Part shown: piece by piece, positions 23,149 through 33,775 of the stretch | Numbering within the stretch: the first letter of the stretch is position 1 | How the letters are laid out: each line of letters starts with the position of its first letter | From: Closterium sp. NIES-65 | Taxonomy: Eukaryota > Streptophyta > Zygnematophyceae > Desmidiales > Closteriaceae | Direction of reading: 5' to 3' | Assembly: GCA_948144175.1 (NCBI GenBank) | Contig: CANXME010000532.1 | Coordinates: forward strand, 2,355,001 to 2,419,000 | DNA: 64,000 bases | Notes under the pieces: generated by a model | The model's database searches: none | What the model saw: the letters and a program-made list of their open reading frames with translations, nothing else | What the model was told of the DNA's origin: nothing | Position numbers and translations under genes: made by a program

Positions 23149-23897
23149 GTGACTAAAATTTGATTGTTTAATTGATCACGTGTAATAAAAAAAGTCCTAG
23201 CCTGCATGCATCAGTGCACATCACGTAACTACACTGACGTCCTAGTGCAAATTTTTAAAAAGTTGATGTTACACTGCTCTATCAGTGTACGGGAAAAACT
23301 CACACTGCTTGCAAGTGTTTTCAAAAACCCCACACTGCCAATCGGGAGTAGGCAAAAACGAAACCTGAGCCCTGGAGAGGGCCTTCTTTTCGTTTCCGAA
23401 AGTAACAAACTAGATTGCTCGCCCCAACTGACATGCAATGCGCAACTTACACATTTCAATCGCCTCGCAGGTTGGTTTCGGCAGTGTGCAGGTTGACTGC
23501 AGGGTGTTTCTGTTGCCCCACAATTACCCCCCAGTATTGAAAGCAGATTGACAGGACTCCCGAAAACGGGAGTCACCAGGAAGGCTTCCAGCTAATTGCT
23601 GGAAGCCACATTTCTTCGTGCGATGAAGATACGTCGAAATTATGTATGAGTGGAATTATCACAGTAGAAACCATGGTAAGGGAATGTATTTCGTTGTGAT
23701 TAGAGAAAGGTAGTAGAGTGCTTGCGTCTTCATTCAACCGCGTTATATTATGGTATGGGGATTTCAAATACCGTATTCAGCAATGAAATTTAATGCAATG
23801 CACCAGGCGATGATGCAAAGCACAAGGCATCTGCATGTGGCTCCTTGGCCAAAATCTGACCGTTGGCTTGCCTCAGCCTGCATGCCAGAAATGAATC
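23149..23897. other. Intergenic between convergent genes
   Basis: It contains AATAAA near 23182, a short hairpin TACACTG/CAGTGTA near 23270-23287, and a 9-bp inverted pair CACACTGCC (23331-23339) / GGCAGTGTG (23480-23488) enclosing about 140 bp. No gene was recognised. Confidence 0.5.
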
Positions 23898-26025
23898 TCA
23901 CACCCCCGCCATGAGCACAACCATCAGCAGCGGCAGAACTGCCACAGCCAGAGAGGCTCCAATCCGCCCAGCAGCCTTAGGGGGAGGAGGAGAGGGGCTG
24001 GGGACAGCCGGAGGAGGAGAGGGGATAGGGCCAGTGGGAGGAGACACAGATGGGGGGGACGGAGACACGACGCTTGGGGGAGGAGCACCGGTAATGGGTG
24101 CTGGCGGGGAGGGGGTAGGCGGAGAAAGGGCAGGGGCGGGAGGGGAGGGCGCATGAGTAGGAGGGGGGAGCGACGGAGCAGGAGGGGAGTGGTAAGGAGT
24201 GTCGATGTCATCGGTGTAAGGTTCAAGGAGAGGCCGGGTGGCGTTGGAGTAGGGGAAGTCAGCGCAGACGGCCGGGTCGAGGGGGCGGCCCGACACGCCC
24301 TTGGCGGCCGTCATGTTGACCGCACCGGGCGGGCAGGTGGCCGGGATGGTGAGCGGGTCGCAGCAGAGAGGGGTGACAGGGATCGACGTGTTATTCTTAG
24401 AGTAGCAGTTGGTGTCCTGAACAGGGCGGTGGGTGGTGGGGGTGGGAGGTGGGTGGTGGGCATGACAAGTTGAAGCAGCAGCAGTGAGCAGCGGCGCACG
24501 GGAGAAGCTGGCGAGGTAGCGTTGCACAGCATGTGCGTGGCAAAGGCGAGTGAAGCGAGCGTGCGTGCAAGCTGCTCCGATGTGAAAGCGAGCGACCGGA
24601 TTGACTCCCCGGGAGTGGTACCATGACCATGGCTCGACCCGCAAATGGACTCACCGAGAAGGTGGCGTTGAAGCCAGGGATCTGCTGAGCGACCAGCGGC
24701 ACGATCACCCCCTGAATTATATCCTCTGCTGTGAAAAACTGGTCGGCCAAAAAGGTTTCCCCCACTGCACGCGCGAACCACAGCAAACCGCAACAAGACA
24801 AGAGAAGGGAGACCAGACGGATATCAACATGGAAAGGCACCAAAGGAAAGTCGAAAAGCGCGACACGAGCATAACCACAGTAACAAGCGAAACCACTGTA
24901 ACATGCGAAACCACAGTAACAAGCGAAACCACTGTAACACGCGAAACCACTGTAACACGCGAAACCACTGTAACACGTGAAACCACTGTAAGACGCGAAA
25001 CCACTGTAACACGCAAAAGCACTATAACCCGGGAACGCAAGTCTGACCTCTTATCATGTAGCAGGCGCCGTAGATCACCACCGTGTAGTCGTCCCCACAG
25101 ATGCGCAGCATGTACTTGCCGGGCTTGCCCGTGAGGTAGCTGCCAGAGTCTGCCACACACGGGTGAGAACGAGGGAGCAGAAATGGGGGGTGCGACGGGG
25201 GGAAATACGGGGCGGAAAAGGTAGAGGAAGGCGGGGAACGGGCGTGGTAAGGCGGGGGGAAGGCAAGCAGTGGCTAGCGGCTGCGGATTTATTGGCGCAG
25301 AGCGTTGAACGGAAGGAGTGGGATTCGTGGTTGGATATGCACTGTTTTTGTTGGAGTTGGTTTGGTGTGCTGGCTGTCTCACCGGGATTGCTGTCTCACC
25401 GGGATTGCTGTCTCACCGGGATTGCTGTCTCACCGGGATTGCTGTCTCACCAGGGTTGCACTACACGGCGCACGCGAGTTGCTCCACGATTTGCACGCAC
25501 ATCTCATGACCCTTCATGAAAATACCAATCTGCACGCACGAAACGCACGCGAGCACACACACATACACGCACAGGACAAGACTGCTTGGTTCCTTTCCCA
25601 AAGCAGGTGCAGCGTTGAACGAACGCTGACCAAAATGCATGCAGGCAGGCACAGATGCTTCGATTACATTGATACATCCTTATCATCGCGCGACCACTCA
25701 CGCTAGCCGGCACGTCCTTAGGGGAGATGTCGGCAAACCCCACAGTGGGCCACACCGCGGCGGTAACGTTAACGCCGAGCGCCTGAACGGCGAAGTTAAG
25801 GTCGGCGCAAGCGTCGGGGCAGCACGACAGGTGCGACACTCCCACACACCGCGTGGGGGGCACTGTTGGCTTCGTCGGTGGCTTGCCGGTCAGCGGACAG
25901 TTGGGGTACGTCGCTGCATTGGTGGACGGCAGCAGAAGAGCCGCCGCCAGTAGCGCCGCGAGAAGCTTCGCGATGAAGCGACTCGAAGAATTCCTGGCCC
26001 GCATGATGATAGTGGTCATGATCAT
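23898..26025 (-). CDS. Secreted, Pro-rich, probably GPI-anchored cell-surface protein
   Basis: Visible exons (minus strand): 25702-26025, 25048-25149, 24655-24764 and 23898-24416. The last three join in phase. The first junction does not, so a small exon inside 25150-25701 or another splice choice is likely. The N-terminus is a signal peptide (RFIAKLLAALLAAALLLPSTNA). Next comes a Cys-rich ectodomain: CVGVSHLSCCPDACADLNF, then TGKPGKYMLRICGDDYTVVI and ADQFFTAEDIIQGVIVPLV, then NCYSKNNTSIPVTPLCCDPL. Several Asn-X-Ser/Thr sites are present. The last exon continues into a Pro/Ser/Ala-rich stalk of about 70 residues, of the kind that is hydroxyproline-glycosylated in plants. It ends in a hydrophobic tail (LAVAVLPLLMVVLMAGV) without charged residues, typical of a GPI signal. 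The protein probably acts at the plasma membrane or wall. The ectodomain family was not recognised. Two introns carry minisatellites. Confidence 0.7.
24871..25028. repeat. 18-bp minisatellite in intron
   Basis: About eight or nine copies of the 18-bp unit GCGAAACCACTGTAACAC, degenerate at the edges, inside the intron between the second and third visible exons of the GPI-type gene. It is open in several frames, giving spurious Val/Thr-repeat ORFs. Confidence 0.85.
25373..25459. repeat. 17-bp minisatellite in intron
   Basis: Five head-to-tail copies of GCTGTCTCACCGGGATT, the last one diverged. They lie in the stretch between the first and second visible exons of the GPI-type gene. The repeats have no unique spacers, so this is not a CRISPR array. 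Confidence 0.9.
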
Positions 26026-26446
26026 GGCGAGTGCTGAGAGCTGGACGACCCTCGACGCAGGTCAGCTCAGCAGCAGGCGGCAAACCGAAACTACTACCAC
26101 ACTTGGGCTAAAACCAGATGGTGAGTAGACATGAGGGAGGGACCGCGGATCCGGCTGACTTTTGCCGGGTGCGTATGTGCTGCTCATGATGGGCGAGGTG
26201 AGAGCAGCGCAGGGCCGCACTGACAATATGAGCCGGCAAGGCTCTCCGCCGACCGAACCGCCAATCTTATCCACGCCCTACTGGGCGCTCGTTAGTCGCA
26301 CACGGCCTTTCCCTTATCGAATCGACTGAACCAAGCAGGGGCTTTTCGTCTACCTCGTTACCTTCGCCACCAGAAAAATTGGGGCGCGTACGTTTTCACA
26401 GAATACTGAAGAATAGACGGATGGCACTACAATGCGCCAGGCGAGG
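26026..26446. other. Upstream flank of the GPI-type gene
   Basis: Mixed-composition sequence up to the Gypsy-1 target site. It must contain the promoter and 5' UTR of the minus-strand gene. No open frame or recognisable site was found. Confidence 0.4.
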
Positions 26447-26451
26447 GATAG

Positions 26452-26782
26452 TGTAAGGAAAATCACTTTTCCTTACTTCGCATCCCTGCTCAACGCGTAC
26501 ATCACTGTAGCACCTCAGTCAGCACCGTTACCACTCGCGATCATCGCATCATTCATCATCCCGCCATTTTCGCACATCGCATCCCGACCTCACGGCTCGG
26601 CTGGTAACCCGCGCTCCGGGCCTACGCTTCGACACTTTCCCAACCTCAGTCCCAGGCTCGTCGCGCGACCATTACCGTTACCACTGTAGTTTCGCTATAT
26701 ATTCTTCGCTCATGCCTTCGCTCATTGTACTCTTGCTTCGATAGTGCAATTCTCGTTCGTTCACTCAATTGCACTCGTAACA
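26452..26782 (+). repeat. Gypsy-1 5' LTR
   Basis: 331 bp, TGTAAGGAAAATCAC...CACTCGTAACA, with a CTATATATT element about 90 bp before its end that may be the promoter TATA box. Confidence 0.93.
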
Positions 26783-26966
26783 CTTGGTATTCAGAGCCTA
26801 CGATCTCCTCTCGGACCGCATCCACACCTTCGCTTCCCACTATCTCAATTTTTGGGGGGGGGGGTAGACGTCTCTCAGCGATACAGCACCGCCGCTCGTA
26901 GTGCTCTCTTGCAAGCACGCACGGCCACGACCGAGGCTCTCGCTGAGCTTGCCCGACACCCCCGCC

Positions 26967-28118
26967 ATGGCCGATTTCACGCTCGCCACATTGACGCAAG
27001 AGCAACTTGATCGTCTCGTGCGTCAACTGAAGGACTCGGCGCTCGAAATCGCGACTCTCACGGCGGAACGTGACTCCGCCCGTCAACAGTCCACAGTGAA
27101 CATACCGACGACATCTCACGCACCAACAAACGCATCTGCACATTCGGATGAGCCGATTGTCATCTCGTCCGGCACACCAACACAACACGACAGCACGGGA
27201 CAGCGCTCAGGCGCAGCCAGTGAGGGCGCCGCCCAGCCGATGCCTGGCATGGGAGGAAACAGGAGCGCACCAAGCCCACGGGAGCCCCGAGGAGCCCGTC
27301 GGCACGTGGAATTTGCGGCGACAAGTGGCGAAAACGCCATCATGGCACCAATGCCGCTCAAGCCGCAACGCCCGCCCTGCTTCGACCCAAGCCAACGCGG
27401 CGGTCCGACGGTTCAATCGTGGGTCTTCACGATGAACGTCTTCTTCGACGCAAATTACGTCGAGTCGGACGCCGCAAAGATCCGGTATGCAGTTTCACTG
27501 CTGAGGGGCCCCGCCATGGACTGGTGGCGAATCATCGTGACGTCGCCACGCGCCTACGAGCCACCGTCGCACGAGGAAGGGCCCTCGGGTCCAGCTGTCA
27601 CCTGGAGTTCGTTCTGCGAGACCGCCCAATACAGCACGTGGGATGCGTGGTGCGCAGGGCTTCGGGCGCGCTTTGAGCCGATCGCGGCTTCAATTTCGGC
27701 GCGTCACAAACTGCGCACTTGGCGCCAGCTCGGGTCAATTGAAGACTATACCAGCGGTTTTCTCACACTTTGCGAGCAGGTCGGCTACATGCACGAAGCG
27801 GAGCGGGTGGACCGTTACGTCGGCGGGCTAAAGCCGGACATCTCGCACGAGATAATGCTGCGCGGACTCTCTAACTTCAACGAGATTCTCGCGCTCGCCG
27901 AGAAGATCGACATTTTACGCCGACCGAGACCGGGGTCCTATTACGGACATCGTCCTCGGGGACCGACCGAGCACGCCACTGTACACGCCGTCGCAACGAA
28001 TGCAGCTGCCGCACCGTTTAAGGGGCGCTGCTTTGCTTGCAACAGGCCGGGCCATCGCAAGAGCGAATGCCCAGAGGAGCTGAGGCGCCGAGGAGCAGAG
28101 CAAGGGAGGGAGTCTTAG
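26967..28118 (+). CDS. Gypsy-1 Gag
   Basis: The open frame runs from MADFTLATLTQEQL. In-frame ATGs further upstream lack the coding character of the Gag N-terminus. A coiled-coil-like N-terminus (LTQEQLDRLVRQLKDSALEI) precedes a disordered segment. The retrotransposon Gag domain follows (WVFTMNVFFDANYV ... AMDWWRIIV ... YTSGFLTLCEQVGYMHEAER). The canonical zinc knuckle CFACNRPGHRKSEC (C-x2-C-x4-H-x4-C) lies near the end. The product would form the virus-like particle and bind RNA. Confidence 0.9.
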   Translation: MADFTLATLTQEQLDRLVRQLKDSALEIATLTAERDSARQQSTVNIPTTSHAPTNASAHSDEPIVISSGTPTQHDSTGQRSGAASEGAAQPMPGMGGNRSAPSPREPRGARRHVEFAATSGENAIMAPMPLKPQRPPCFDPSQRGGPTVQSWVFTMNVFFDANYVESDAAKIRYAVSLLRGPAMDWWRIIVTSPRAYEPPSHEEGPSGPAVTWSSFCETAQYSTWDAWCAGLRARFEPIAASISARHKLRTWRQLGSIEDYTSGFLTLCEQVGYMHEAERVDRYVGGLKPDISHEIMLRGLSNFNEILALAEKIDILRRPRPGSYYGHRPRGPTEHATVHAVATNAAAAPFKGRCFACNRPGHRKSECPEELRRRGAEQGRES

Positions 28119-31100
28119 AGGCAGGGAAACGCCAGCAGTCAGTAGAAGTCGGGCCAACTACTGACGAGACTGCCTGCTCGCCCAACCACACCGACCCTCA
28201 CCGAGTCACAGTACCGATTCACGCCATCGATCGGGCTCGGATGAATAAGGAGGGTACAGCGACGGATTGCCCAGTACTGATCTACGGGAAAATACAGGGA
28301 GCAATAGTGAAGATTTTTATTGACGGAGGAGCAATTCACAGCTTAGTTAATACCGCGACCGCACGGAAATTACAGTTAACACTTAACCGATGCTTACCTG
28401 AGATAGATGCACGCTTAGTCGACGGCACGCCACTGGCTATACGGGAAAAGGTGGAGAGAGTAAAAGTCCGCTGCGGAGGGAACTTCGGGTTTACACAGGA
28501 AATGCTCGCAACGACACTGGATGGACACGACATTTTATTGGGACGTGATTGGCTGCGACGGTATAACCGACGAATTGACTGGACGACGGGTAGGTGCACA
28601 GTACGAAGTAGTGGTAACTGGGTCGTCCTACCTCGCTGGCAGCCACCCGAGTCTTCGACGGTCCAGGTCAACGCCATCACGATGAAACGGGATGTCGCTG
28701 CTGGAGCTGACGTGTACGCAGTGGATATCGCATTAGTGGAAAAAGAGGAGCAGCCGAGCGATTTTCAGAAACTGTTGGCAGCTGTACCGCCCGAACAGCA
28801 GGCACTACTGAAACGGTTCCCGGGTATCTTTCCGGATGACTTACCACAAGGGCTGCCACCTCAGCGGGCGCATGACCATAAGATCGAGTTAGAGCCAGGG
28901 GCACAGCCAACCGTACAGCGCCAATTTCGACTGACACAGCCCGAGCTCGACGAGCTAAGGAAGCAGTTAGATTACCTGTTAGAGAAGCAGTTTATCCGAC
29001 CGAGTTCGTCACCGTTCGCCGCACCAATACTGTTCACACCGAAAAAAGACGGAGGATTTCGCATGTGCACCGACTACCGAGCGCTTAACAGGGTAACAGT
29101 CAAATCGCGGTACCCCATCCCCCGCGCCGACGAACTGATCGACCAGCTGAGAACCGCACGAGTATTTTCGAAAATAGACTTACGGGGGGGTTACCATCAA
29201 ATTCGGGTCGAACCATCGGACTGCGCCAAGACAGCATTTAGGACTAGGTACGGGTCATTCGAGTACACTGTGATGCCTTTCGGGCTGACCAACGCGCCTA
29301 CAACATTTCAGATGACCATGAACGAGGCGTTTAGGCCACTTTTAGATAAATGCGTGATAGTTTACCTCGACGATATCCTTGTTTACAGTCGGGACCAGCA
29401 GCAGCACTTAGTAGATCTCGAAGTAGTTTTTAACATTTTAGAGGCACATCGGTTACTCACCAAGGGCTCCAAGTGCGAGTTTTTTCGGGACAGGCTAGAG
29501 TTTTTAGGTCACGTCATTTCGGAGGCTGGGGTTGAGATAGACCCTAAGAAACTGGATACCGTAAAAGCATGGCATCCCCCGACGAACATCACGGAACTGC
29601 AGAGTTTTTTAGGGTTTGTTAATTACGTTCGTCGGTTCGTCCCCGACATGGCACGCTTAACGGCCCCGCTCACTGATTTACTGCGTAAGGGGGTCCCTTT
29701 TACGTGGGGGGAGAAAGAGCATGCTGCCTTCTCTGCCCTGAAAGATGTTCTCTGTTCACCACCCATCCTACGCATCGCTGACCCACACCGCCCCTTCGAA
29801 GTTGTTACCGACGCAAGCGACATCGCCATCAGAGCTGTACTGTTACAGGACTTCGGCAACGGCCTCCAACCCATCGCCTACGAATCACGCAAACTACATC
29901 CACCTGAGCGAAACTACCCGATACACGACCGCGAAATGCTCGCGATCGTGCATACCTTCAAAGTGTGGCGCTGCTACTTGACCGGCGCAGACGTAACAGT
30001 ACGGACAGACCATCGATCCCTACAGTACCTCCGTGCACAGCCCCACCTCAACCCACGACAGATTCGGTGGCTCGATTTTCTCGAGTCGAATTTCCACTAT
30101 ACGGTCACATATAAAAAAGGAGCCTCGAACATCGCCGACGCACTGACCCGCCCCACTGCCCAAATCCATGCGATACTACTCGCCCAGACCAGCCCGTTAC
30201 TGACAGGACTATTTACCCACAGATATGAAACAGACCCATTCTTCACAGGAGGAAATTCGCAGCAATTCGCAGCAGCCAAGGGAGTCTATTACGTAAAAGC
30301 TGGAACCGACCGCATCTGGGTACCAGGATACACGCTACTACGGGAACTACTGTTACAGGAGGCACACGACGGAGTTACCTCGGGACATTTCGGAGTAGAG
30401 AAAACACGGCAGCAGCTGCAGCGGTACTACTACTGGTCGGAAATGTTGACCGACGTGCAACGACACGTGGCATCGTGTCCCACTTGCCAGCTCATGAAGT
30501 CAAGCAGGAAGCGGCCGGCGGGACAATTACAACCAATCCCACCTCTAGAGCGTGCTTGGCAGCAGGTGACGATGGACTTCGTCATGGGGTTACCGGCCGG
30601 GGCGAGTGGGAATGACTCGATCCTGGTCGTCGTCGATCGACTGACGAAAATGGCACATTTCGCAGCCTGCAAGAAGTCAATCACAGCCGAGGAAACTGCC
30701 CGACTCTTCATCACCACCGTCGTTCGACTGCACGGGATACCGGCGTCGATCATCAGCGAAAGAGACACGAAGTTTACCACTAATTTCTGGCAGAACCTGT
30801 GGCAGCAGTTCGGCACGCGACCACAATTCAGTTCATCGTATCACCCTGAAACCGACGGACAGACAGAGCGGACAAACCAGACCATGGAGCAGCTGATTCG
30901 AGCCACGTGCGACGATCCAAACACGTGGGAACAGCAGCTGCCTCTCATCGAGTTCGCATACAACAACGCGCCATCTGCCACGACCCAACAGTCGCCATTT
31001 TACTTGAACTACGGACAGGACCCAACAGTACCCATGACACCGAATCCCGACAATCCCGTTCCACGCGCACAACAGTTCGCCGAGATTTTGCAAGCAGCAC

Positions 31101-31633
31101 GGACCAGGGCAGCAGAAGCAATAAAAAAATCAAATATCATCACTAAACGCAACGCCGATCGCCACCGCAGACCCGTCACTTATCAGCCCGACGACCTCGT
31201 GTTACTCGACACTCAGAACCTCCACCTGCCCATCACTCCCAAACTTCGCCCTCGATACTGTGGGCCATTTCGAATCAGTCACATGATCACACCTGTCACC
31301 GCGCACCTCCTCCTCTCTGCTGACTGGTACGTCAGCCCCTCGTTCCACGTCAGCCTGCTTCGCCCCTACGTACCATCCACCAGCCAACTCCCACGACATC
31401 GACCATCCAGCATGGCACGACCGCCAACCGAACCGATCATCACCCCCGACAAAATCTTGAGCCACAGAGTTCGCGACCCTCGAGGAGCCCGAAAAGTCGA
31501 GTTCCTGATCCGCTGGAAGGACCGTACACCCACCGAGGACAACTGGGTTCCCCTGGACAGAATTGAAAACCACCCTGTCCTCACCGAGTATCTGCGCGGC
31601 CGAAACTTCAAAGACGTCCACGCGCTTTCATAA
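28037..31633 (+). CDS. Gypsy-1 Pol (protease, RT, RNase H, integrase, chromodomain)
   Basis: This open frame of up to 1198 codons overlaps the end of gag in another frame. In order: aspartic protease (FIDGGAIHSLV, near residue 95); reverse transcriptase (FRMCTDYRALN, YLDDILVYS near 450); RNase H (VVTDASDIAIRAVL, TDHRSLQYL); integrase zinc-binding HFGVEK...CPTCQLMK; catalytic core (MDFVMGLP, YHPETDGQTERTNQ); and a C-terminal chromodomain (VEFLIRWKDRTPTEDNWVPL) that would steer integration to marked chromatin. RT before integrase is the Ty3/Gypsy order. The mature pol start within the overlap cannot be fixed from sequence. Confidence 0.92.
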   Translation: MQQAGPSQERMPRGAEAPRSRAREGVLEAGKRQQSVEVGPTTDETACSPNHTDPHRVTVPIHAIDRARMNKEGTATDCPVLIYGKIQGAIVKIFIDGGAIHSLVNTATARKLQLTLNRCLPEIDARLVDGTPLAIREKVERVKVRCGGNFGFTQEMLATTLDGHDILLGRDWLRRYNRRIDWTTGRCTVRSSGNWVVLPRWQPPESSTVQVNAITMKRDVAAGADVYAVDIALVEKEEQPSDFQKLLAAVPPEQQALLKRFPGIFPDDLPQGLPPQRAHDHKIELEPGAQPTVQRQFRLTQPELDELRKQLDYLLEKQFIRPSSSPFAAPILFTPKKDGGFRMCTDYRALNRVTVKSRYPIPRADELIDQLRTARVFSKIDLRGGYHQIRVEPSDCAKTAFRTRYGSFEYTVMPFGLTNAPTTFQMTMNEAFRPLLDKCVIVYLDDILVYSRDQQQHLVDLEVVFNILEAHRLLTKGSKCEFFRDRLEFLGHVISEAGVEIDPKKLDTVKAWHPPTNITELQSFLGFVNYVRRFVPDMARLTAPLTDLLRKGVPFTWGEKEHAAFSALKDVLCSPPILRIADPHRPFEVVTDASDIAIRAVLLQDFGNGLQPIAYESRKLHPPERNYPIHDREMLAIVHTFKVWRCYLTGADVTVRTDHRSLQYLRAQPHLNPRQIRWLDFLESNFHYTVTYKKGASNIADALTRPTAQIHAILLAQTSPLLTGLFTHRYETDPFFTGGNSQQFAAAKGVYYVKAGTDRIWVPGYTLLRELLLQEAHDGVTSGHFGVEKTRQQLQRYYYWSEMLTDVQRHVASCPTCQLMKSSRKRPAGQLQPIPPLERAWQQVTMDFVMGLPAGASGNDSILVVVDRLTKMAHFAACKKSITAEETARLFITTVVRLHGIPASIISERDTKFTTNFWQNLWQQFGTRPQFSSSYHPETDGQTERTNQTMEQLIRATCDDPNTWEQQLPLIEFAYNNAPSATTQQSPFYLNYGQDPTVPMTPNPDNPVPRAQQFAEILQAARTRAAEAIKKSNIITKRNADRHRRPVTYQPDDLVLLDTQNLHLPITPKLRPRYCGPFRISHMITPVTAHLLLSADWYVSPSFHVSLLRPYVPSTSQLPRHRPSSMARPPTEPIITPDKILSHRVRDPRGARKVEFLIRWKDRTPTEDNWVPLDRIENHPVLTEYLRGRNFKDVHALS

Positions 31634-31660
31634 GGAAGACCTCCTTAGGAGGGGGGGTAG

Positions 31661-31991
31661 TCTAAGGAAAATCACTTTTCCTTACTTCGCATCCCTGCTC
31701 AACGCGTACATCACTGTAGCACCTCAGTCAGCACCGTTACCACTCGCGATCATCGCATCATTCATCATCCCGCCATTTTCGCACATCGCATCCCGACCTC
31801 ACGGCTCGGCTGGTAACCCGCGCTCCGGGCCTACGCTTCGACACTTTCCCAACCTCAGTCCCAGGCTCGTCGCGCGACCATTACCGTTACCACTGTAGTT
31901 TCGCTATATATTCTTCGCTCATGCCTTCGCTCATTGTACTCTTGCTTCGATAGTGCAATTCTCGTTCGCTCACTCAATTGCACTCGTAACA
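31661..31991 (+). repeat. Gypsy-1 3' LTR
   Basis: 331 bp, about two differences from the 5' LTR, followed by target copy GATAG. Confidence 0.93.
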
Positions 31992-31996
31992 GATAG

Positions 31997-32048
31997 TCAA
32001 GAAATTGCAGTATCAGAGGTGCTAGTGTATATTCTGGGTAATATATTG
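31997..32048. other. Short host spacer between two Gypsy insertions
   Basis: Only about 52 bp of non-element DNA lies between the target copies of Gypsy-1 (GATAG) and Gypsy-2 (CACTG). It is AT-rich with no features. Confidence 0.7.
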
Positions 32049-32053
32049 CACTG

Positions 32054-32275
32054 TGTAAGGAAAAATCATTTTCCTTCGCGTCCATGCTCAGCGCGTACAC
32101 CACTGTTCCCGCCAACAGCACCCAACAGTACTCCGTTAACCATTCATGACACTCGCCTCGACACTGTTCCTGCCACTGTTCACGACGCGACCCAACCTCA
32201 CGGTTCGGTTGTTAACTCACGCTCCGGACCTCCGCCTCGATAATTCCCAGCCTCGGCGCCAGGTCCGTCACGCAC
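32054..32275 (+). repeat. Gypsy-2 5' LTR remnant
   Basis: Matches the beginning of the Gypsy-2 3' LTR (45646 onward) and more distantly the Gypsy-1 LTR. It passes straight into gag-like sequence, so it is incomplete. Confidence 0.75.
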
Positions 32276-32471
32276 CGACACAAAACGACAGCGTGGGACA
32301 GCGCTCAGGCACAGCTTGTGATGACGCCGCTCAATCAGTGTCTGGCATGGAGGGGAACAGGGCCGCACCAAGCCCGCGGGAGTCTCGCGAAGCCTGTCGG
32401 CACGTGGAGTTTGCAACGACAAGTGGAGACCACGCCATCATGGCACCAATGCCACTCAAGCCGCAGCGCCC

Positions 32472-32606
32472 TGTCAGAACATATATATAGCTTATACTAT
32501 TGTGTAGGCTGTAGTGGGGTATCCCATAGGGGGTACAACCCAGTTAGGGTTTCCTATTTGTACTCACTTCATTCATAGTTCATTCATTCTCGTTCTATTC
32601 TCAACA
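32472..32606 (+). repeat. Copia-2 5' LTR
   Basis: 135 bp, TGTCAGAACATATATATAG...TATTCTCAACA, preceded by target copy CGCCC. Confidence 0.94.
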
Positions 32607-32734
32607 TGGTATCGAGCAGGTTCCCCCGCGGGAACTGTGCTTAGGGCCCACCACCTTAAAAACTTTTTTTTCTGCCCGGAGCGCGCTCCGGGCCCTTGCT
32701 CTCTCCTTTTTGGCCTGCCCTGCGGCCCCCTAGA

Positions 32735-33480
32735 CGCCCGCGCGAGCCGCCCTTTGCCGCCCGCGCACCGCCCGTCTCGGCACCTAGCCGCCCGCGCCCG
32801 CCCGTTCAGGCACCTAGCCGCCCGCGCGCCGCCCGTCCCGGCCCTTAGCCGCCCACACGCCGCCCGTCAAGGCTCCTAGCCGCTCGCGTGCAGCCCGTTC
32901 AGGCCCCTAGCCGTCAGCGCGCCCGCCCATTTAGGCCCCTAGCCGCCAGCGCGCCGCCCGTTCAGGCCTCTAGCCGCCAGCGCGCCCGCCCGTTCAGGCC
33001 CCTAGCCGCCAGCGCGCCCGCCCGTTCAGGCCCCTAGCCGCCAGCGCGCCGCCCGTTCAGGCCCCTAGCTGCCCGCGCGCCACCCGTCAGGGCTCCTAGA
33101 CGCGCACGCGCCACCCGTTCAGGCCCACACCCGCCCGCGCGCCGCTCGTCACGGCCCCTCGCCACCTGCGCGCCGCCCGTCCCAGCCTCTAGCCACCCAC
33201 GCGCGCCCGTCCCGGCCCGTAGCCGCCCACGCGAGCCCGTCCCGGCCCTTAGCCGCCCTCGAGCGCCCGTCCCGGCCCCTAGCCACCCACGCGCGCCCGT
33301 CCCGGCCCCTAGCCGCCCACGCGAGCCCGTCCCGGCCCTTCGCCGCCCACGCGCGCCCATCCCGGCCCCTCACTGCCCGCGCGCCGCCTGACCCGGTCCC
33401 GAGCCGCCCTGTGCCGCCCGTCCCGGCCGCGCTCTCCCGTCTCTGCTGCACGACGCTGTCCCGGCCCCCCACGCCGCCCG
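32735..33480. repeat. Copia-2 leader minisatellite
   Basis: Degenerate tandem array of units of about 28-31 bp built from CCGTCCCGGCCCCTAGCC plus GCCCACGCG, or the variant GTTCAGGCCCCTAGCCGCCA. A 9-bp GAGCCGCCC array follows near 33570-33640. Confidence 0.8.
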
Positions 33481-33775
33481 CTAGCCGCCGTGCGACCTGG
33501 GCCGCCCGAGCCGTCTCCGCAGCTGAGGAGCCGAGCCGCCCGAGCCGCCTATGCCGCTAACTGCCCGAGCCGCCCGAGCCGCCCGCGCCGCCCGAGCCGC
33601 CCGAGCCGCCCGAGCCGCGCGAGCCGCCCGAGCCGCCTGCACCGCCTGAGGAGCCGAGCCGCTGGTCCTGCGAGGCTGCTGTTGCTGCTGAGCCGGTTGA
33701 GCTGCTGTGTTGCTGTGCTGCTGTGCTACTGCGCTGCCCGACCCGTCCTGTCTGGTGAGACCGTCTACTGCTGTC

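Larger units (their letters stand above)
26452..31991 (+). mobile_element. Gypsy-1: Ty3/Gypsy chromovirus, looks whole
   Basis: 331-bp LTRs at 26452-26782 and 31661-31991 differ at only about two positions by eye. The target duplication GATAG (26447-26451 and 31992-31996) is perfect. The primer-binding site TGGTATTCAGAGCC starts at 26785, and a G-rich tract precedes the 3' LTR. The gag and pol frames are both open and overlap in different frames, an arrangement used by several Ty3 families with programmed frameshifting. The 5.5 kb length and C-terminal chromodomain place it in the chromoviruses. Recent insertion. Confidence 0.93.

Noticed and set aside
23331-23488. 9-bp inverted pair as the hAT terminal repeat or a MITE
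   Set aside because: Both arms lie on the same side of the gene and no target duplication flanks them.
24653-25134. Glu/Thr-repeat ORF on the plus strand
   Set aside because: Translation of the 18-bp intronic minisatellite.
25373-25459. Possible CRISPR-like array of 17-bp repeats
   Set aside because: Repeats abut directly without unique spacers in a eukaryotic intron; it is a minisatellite.
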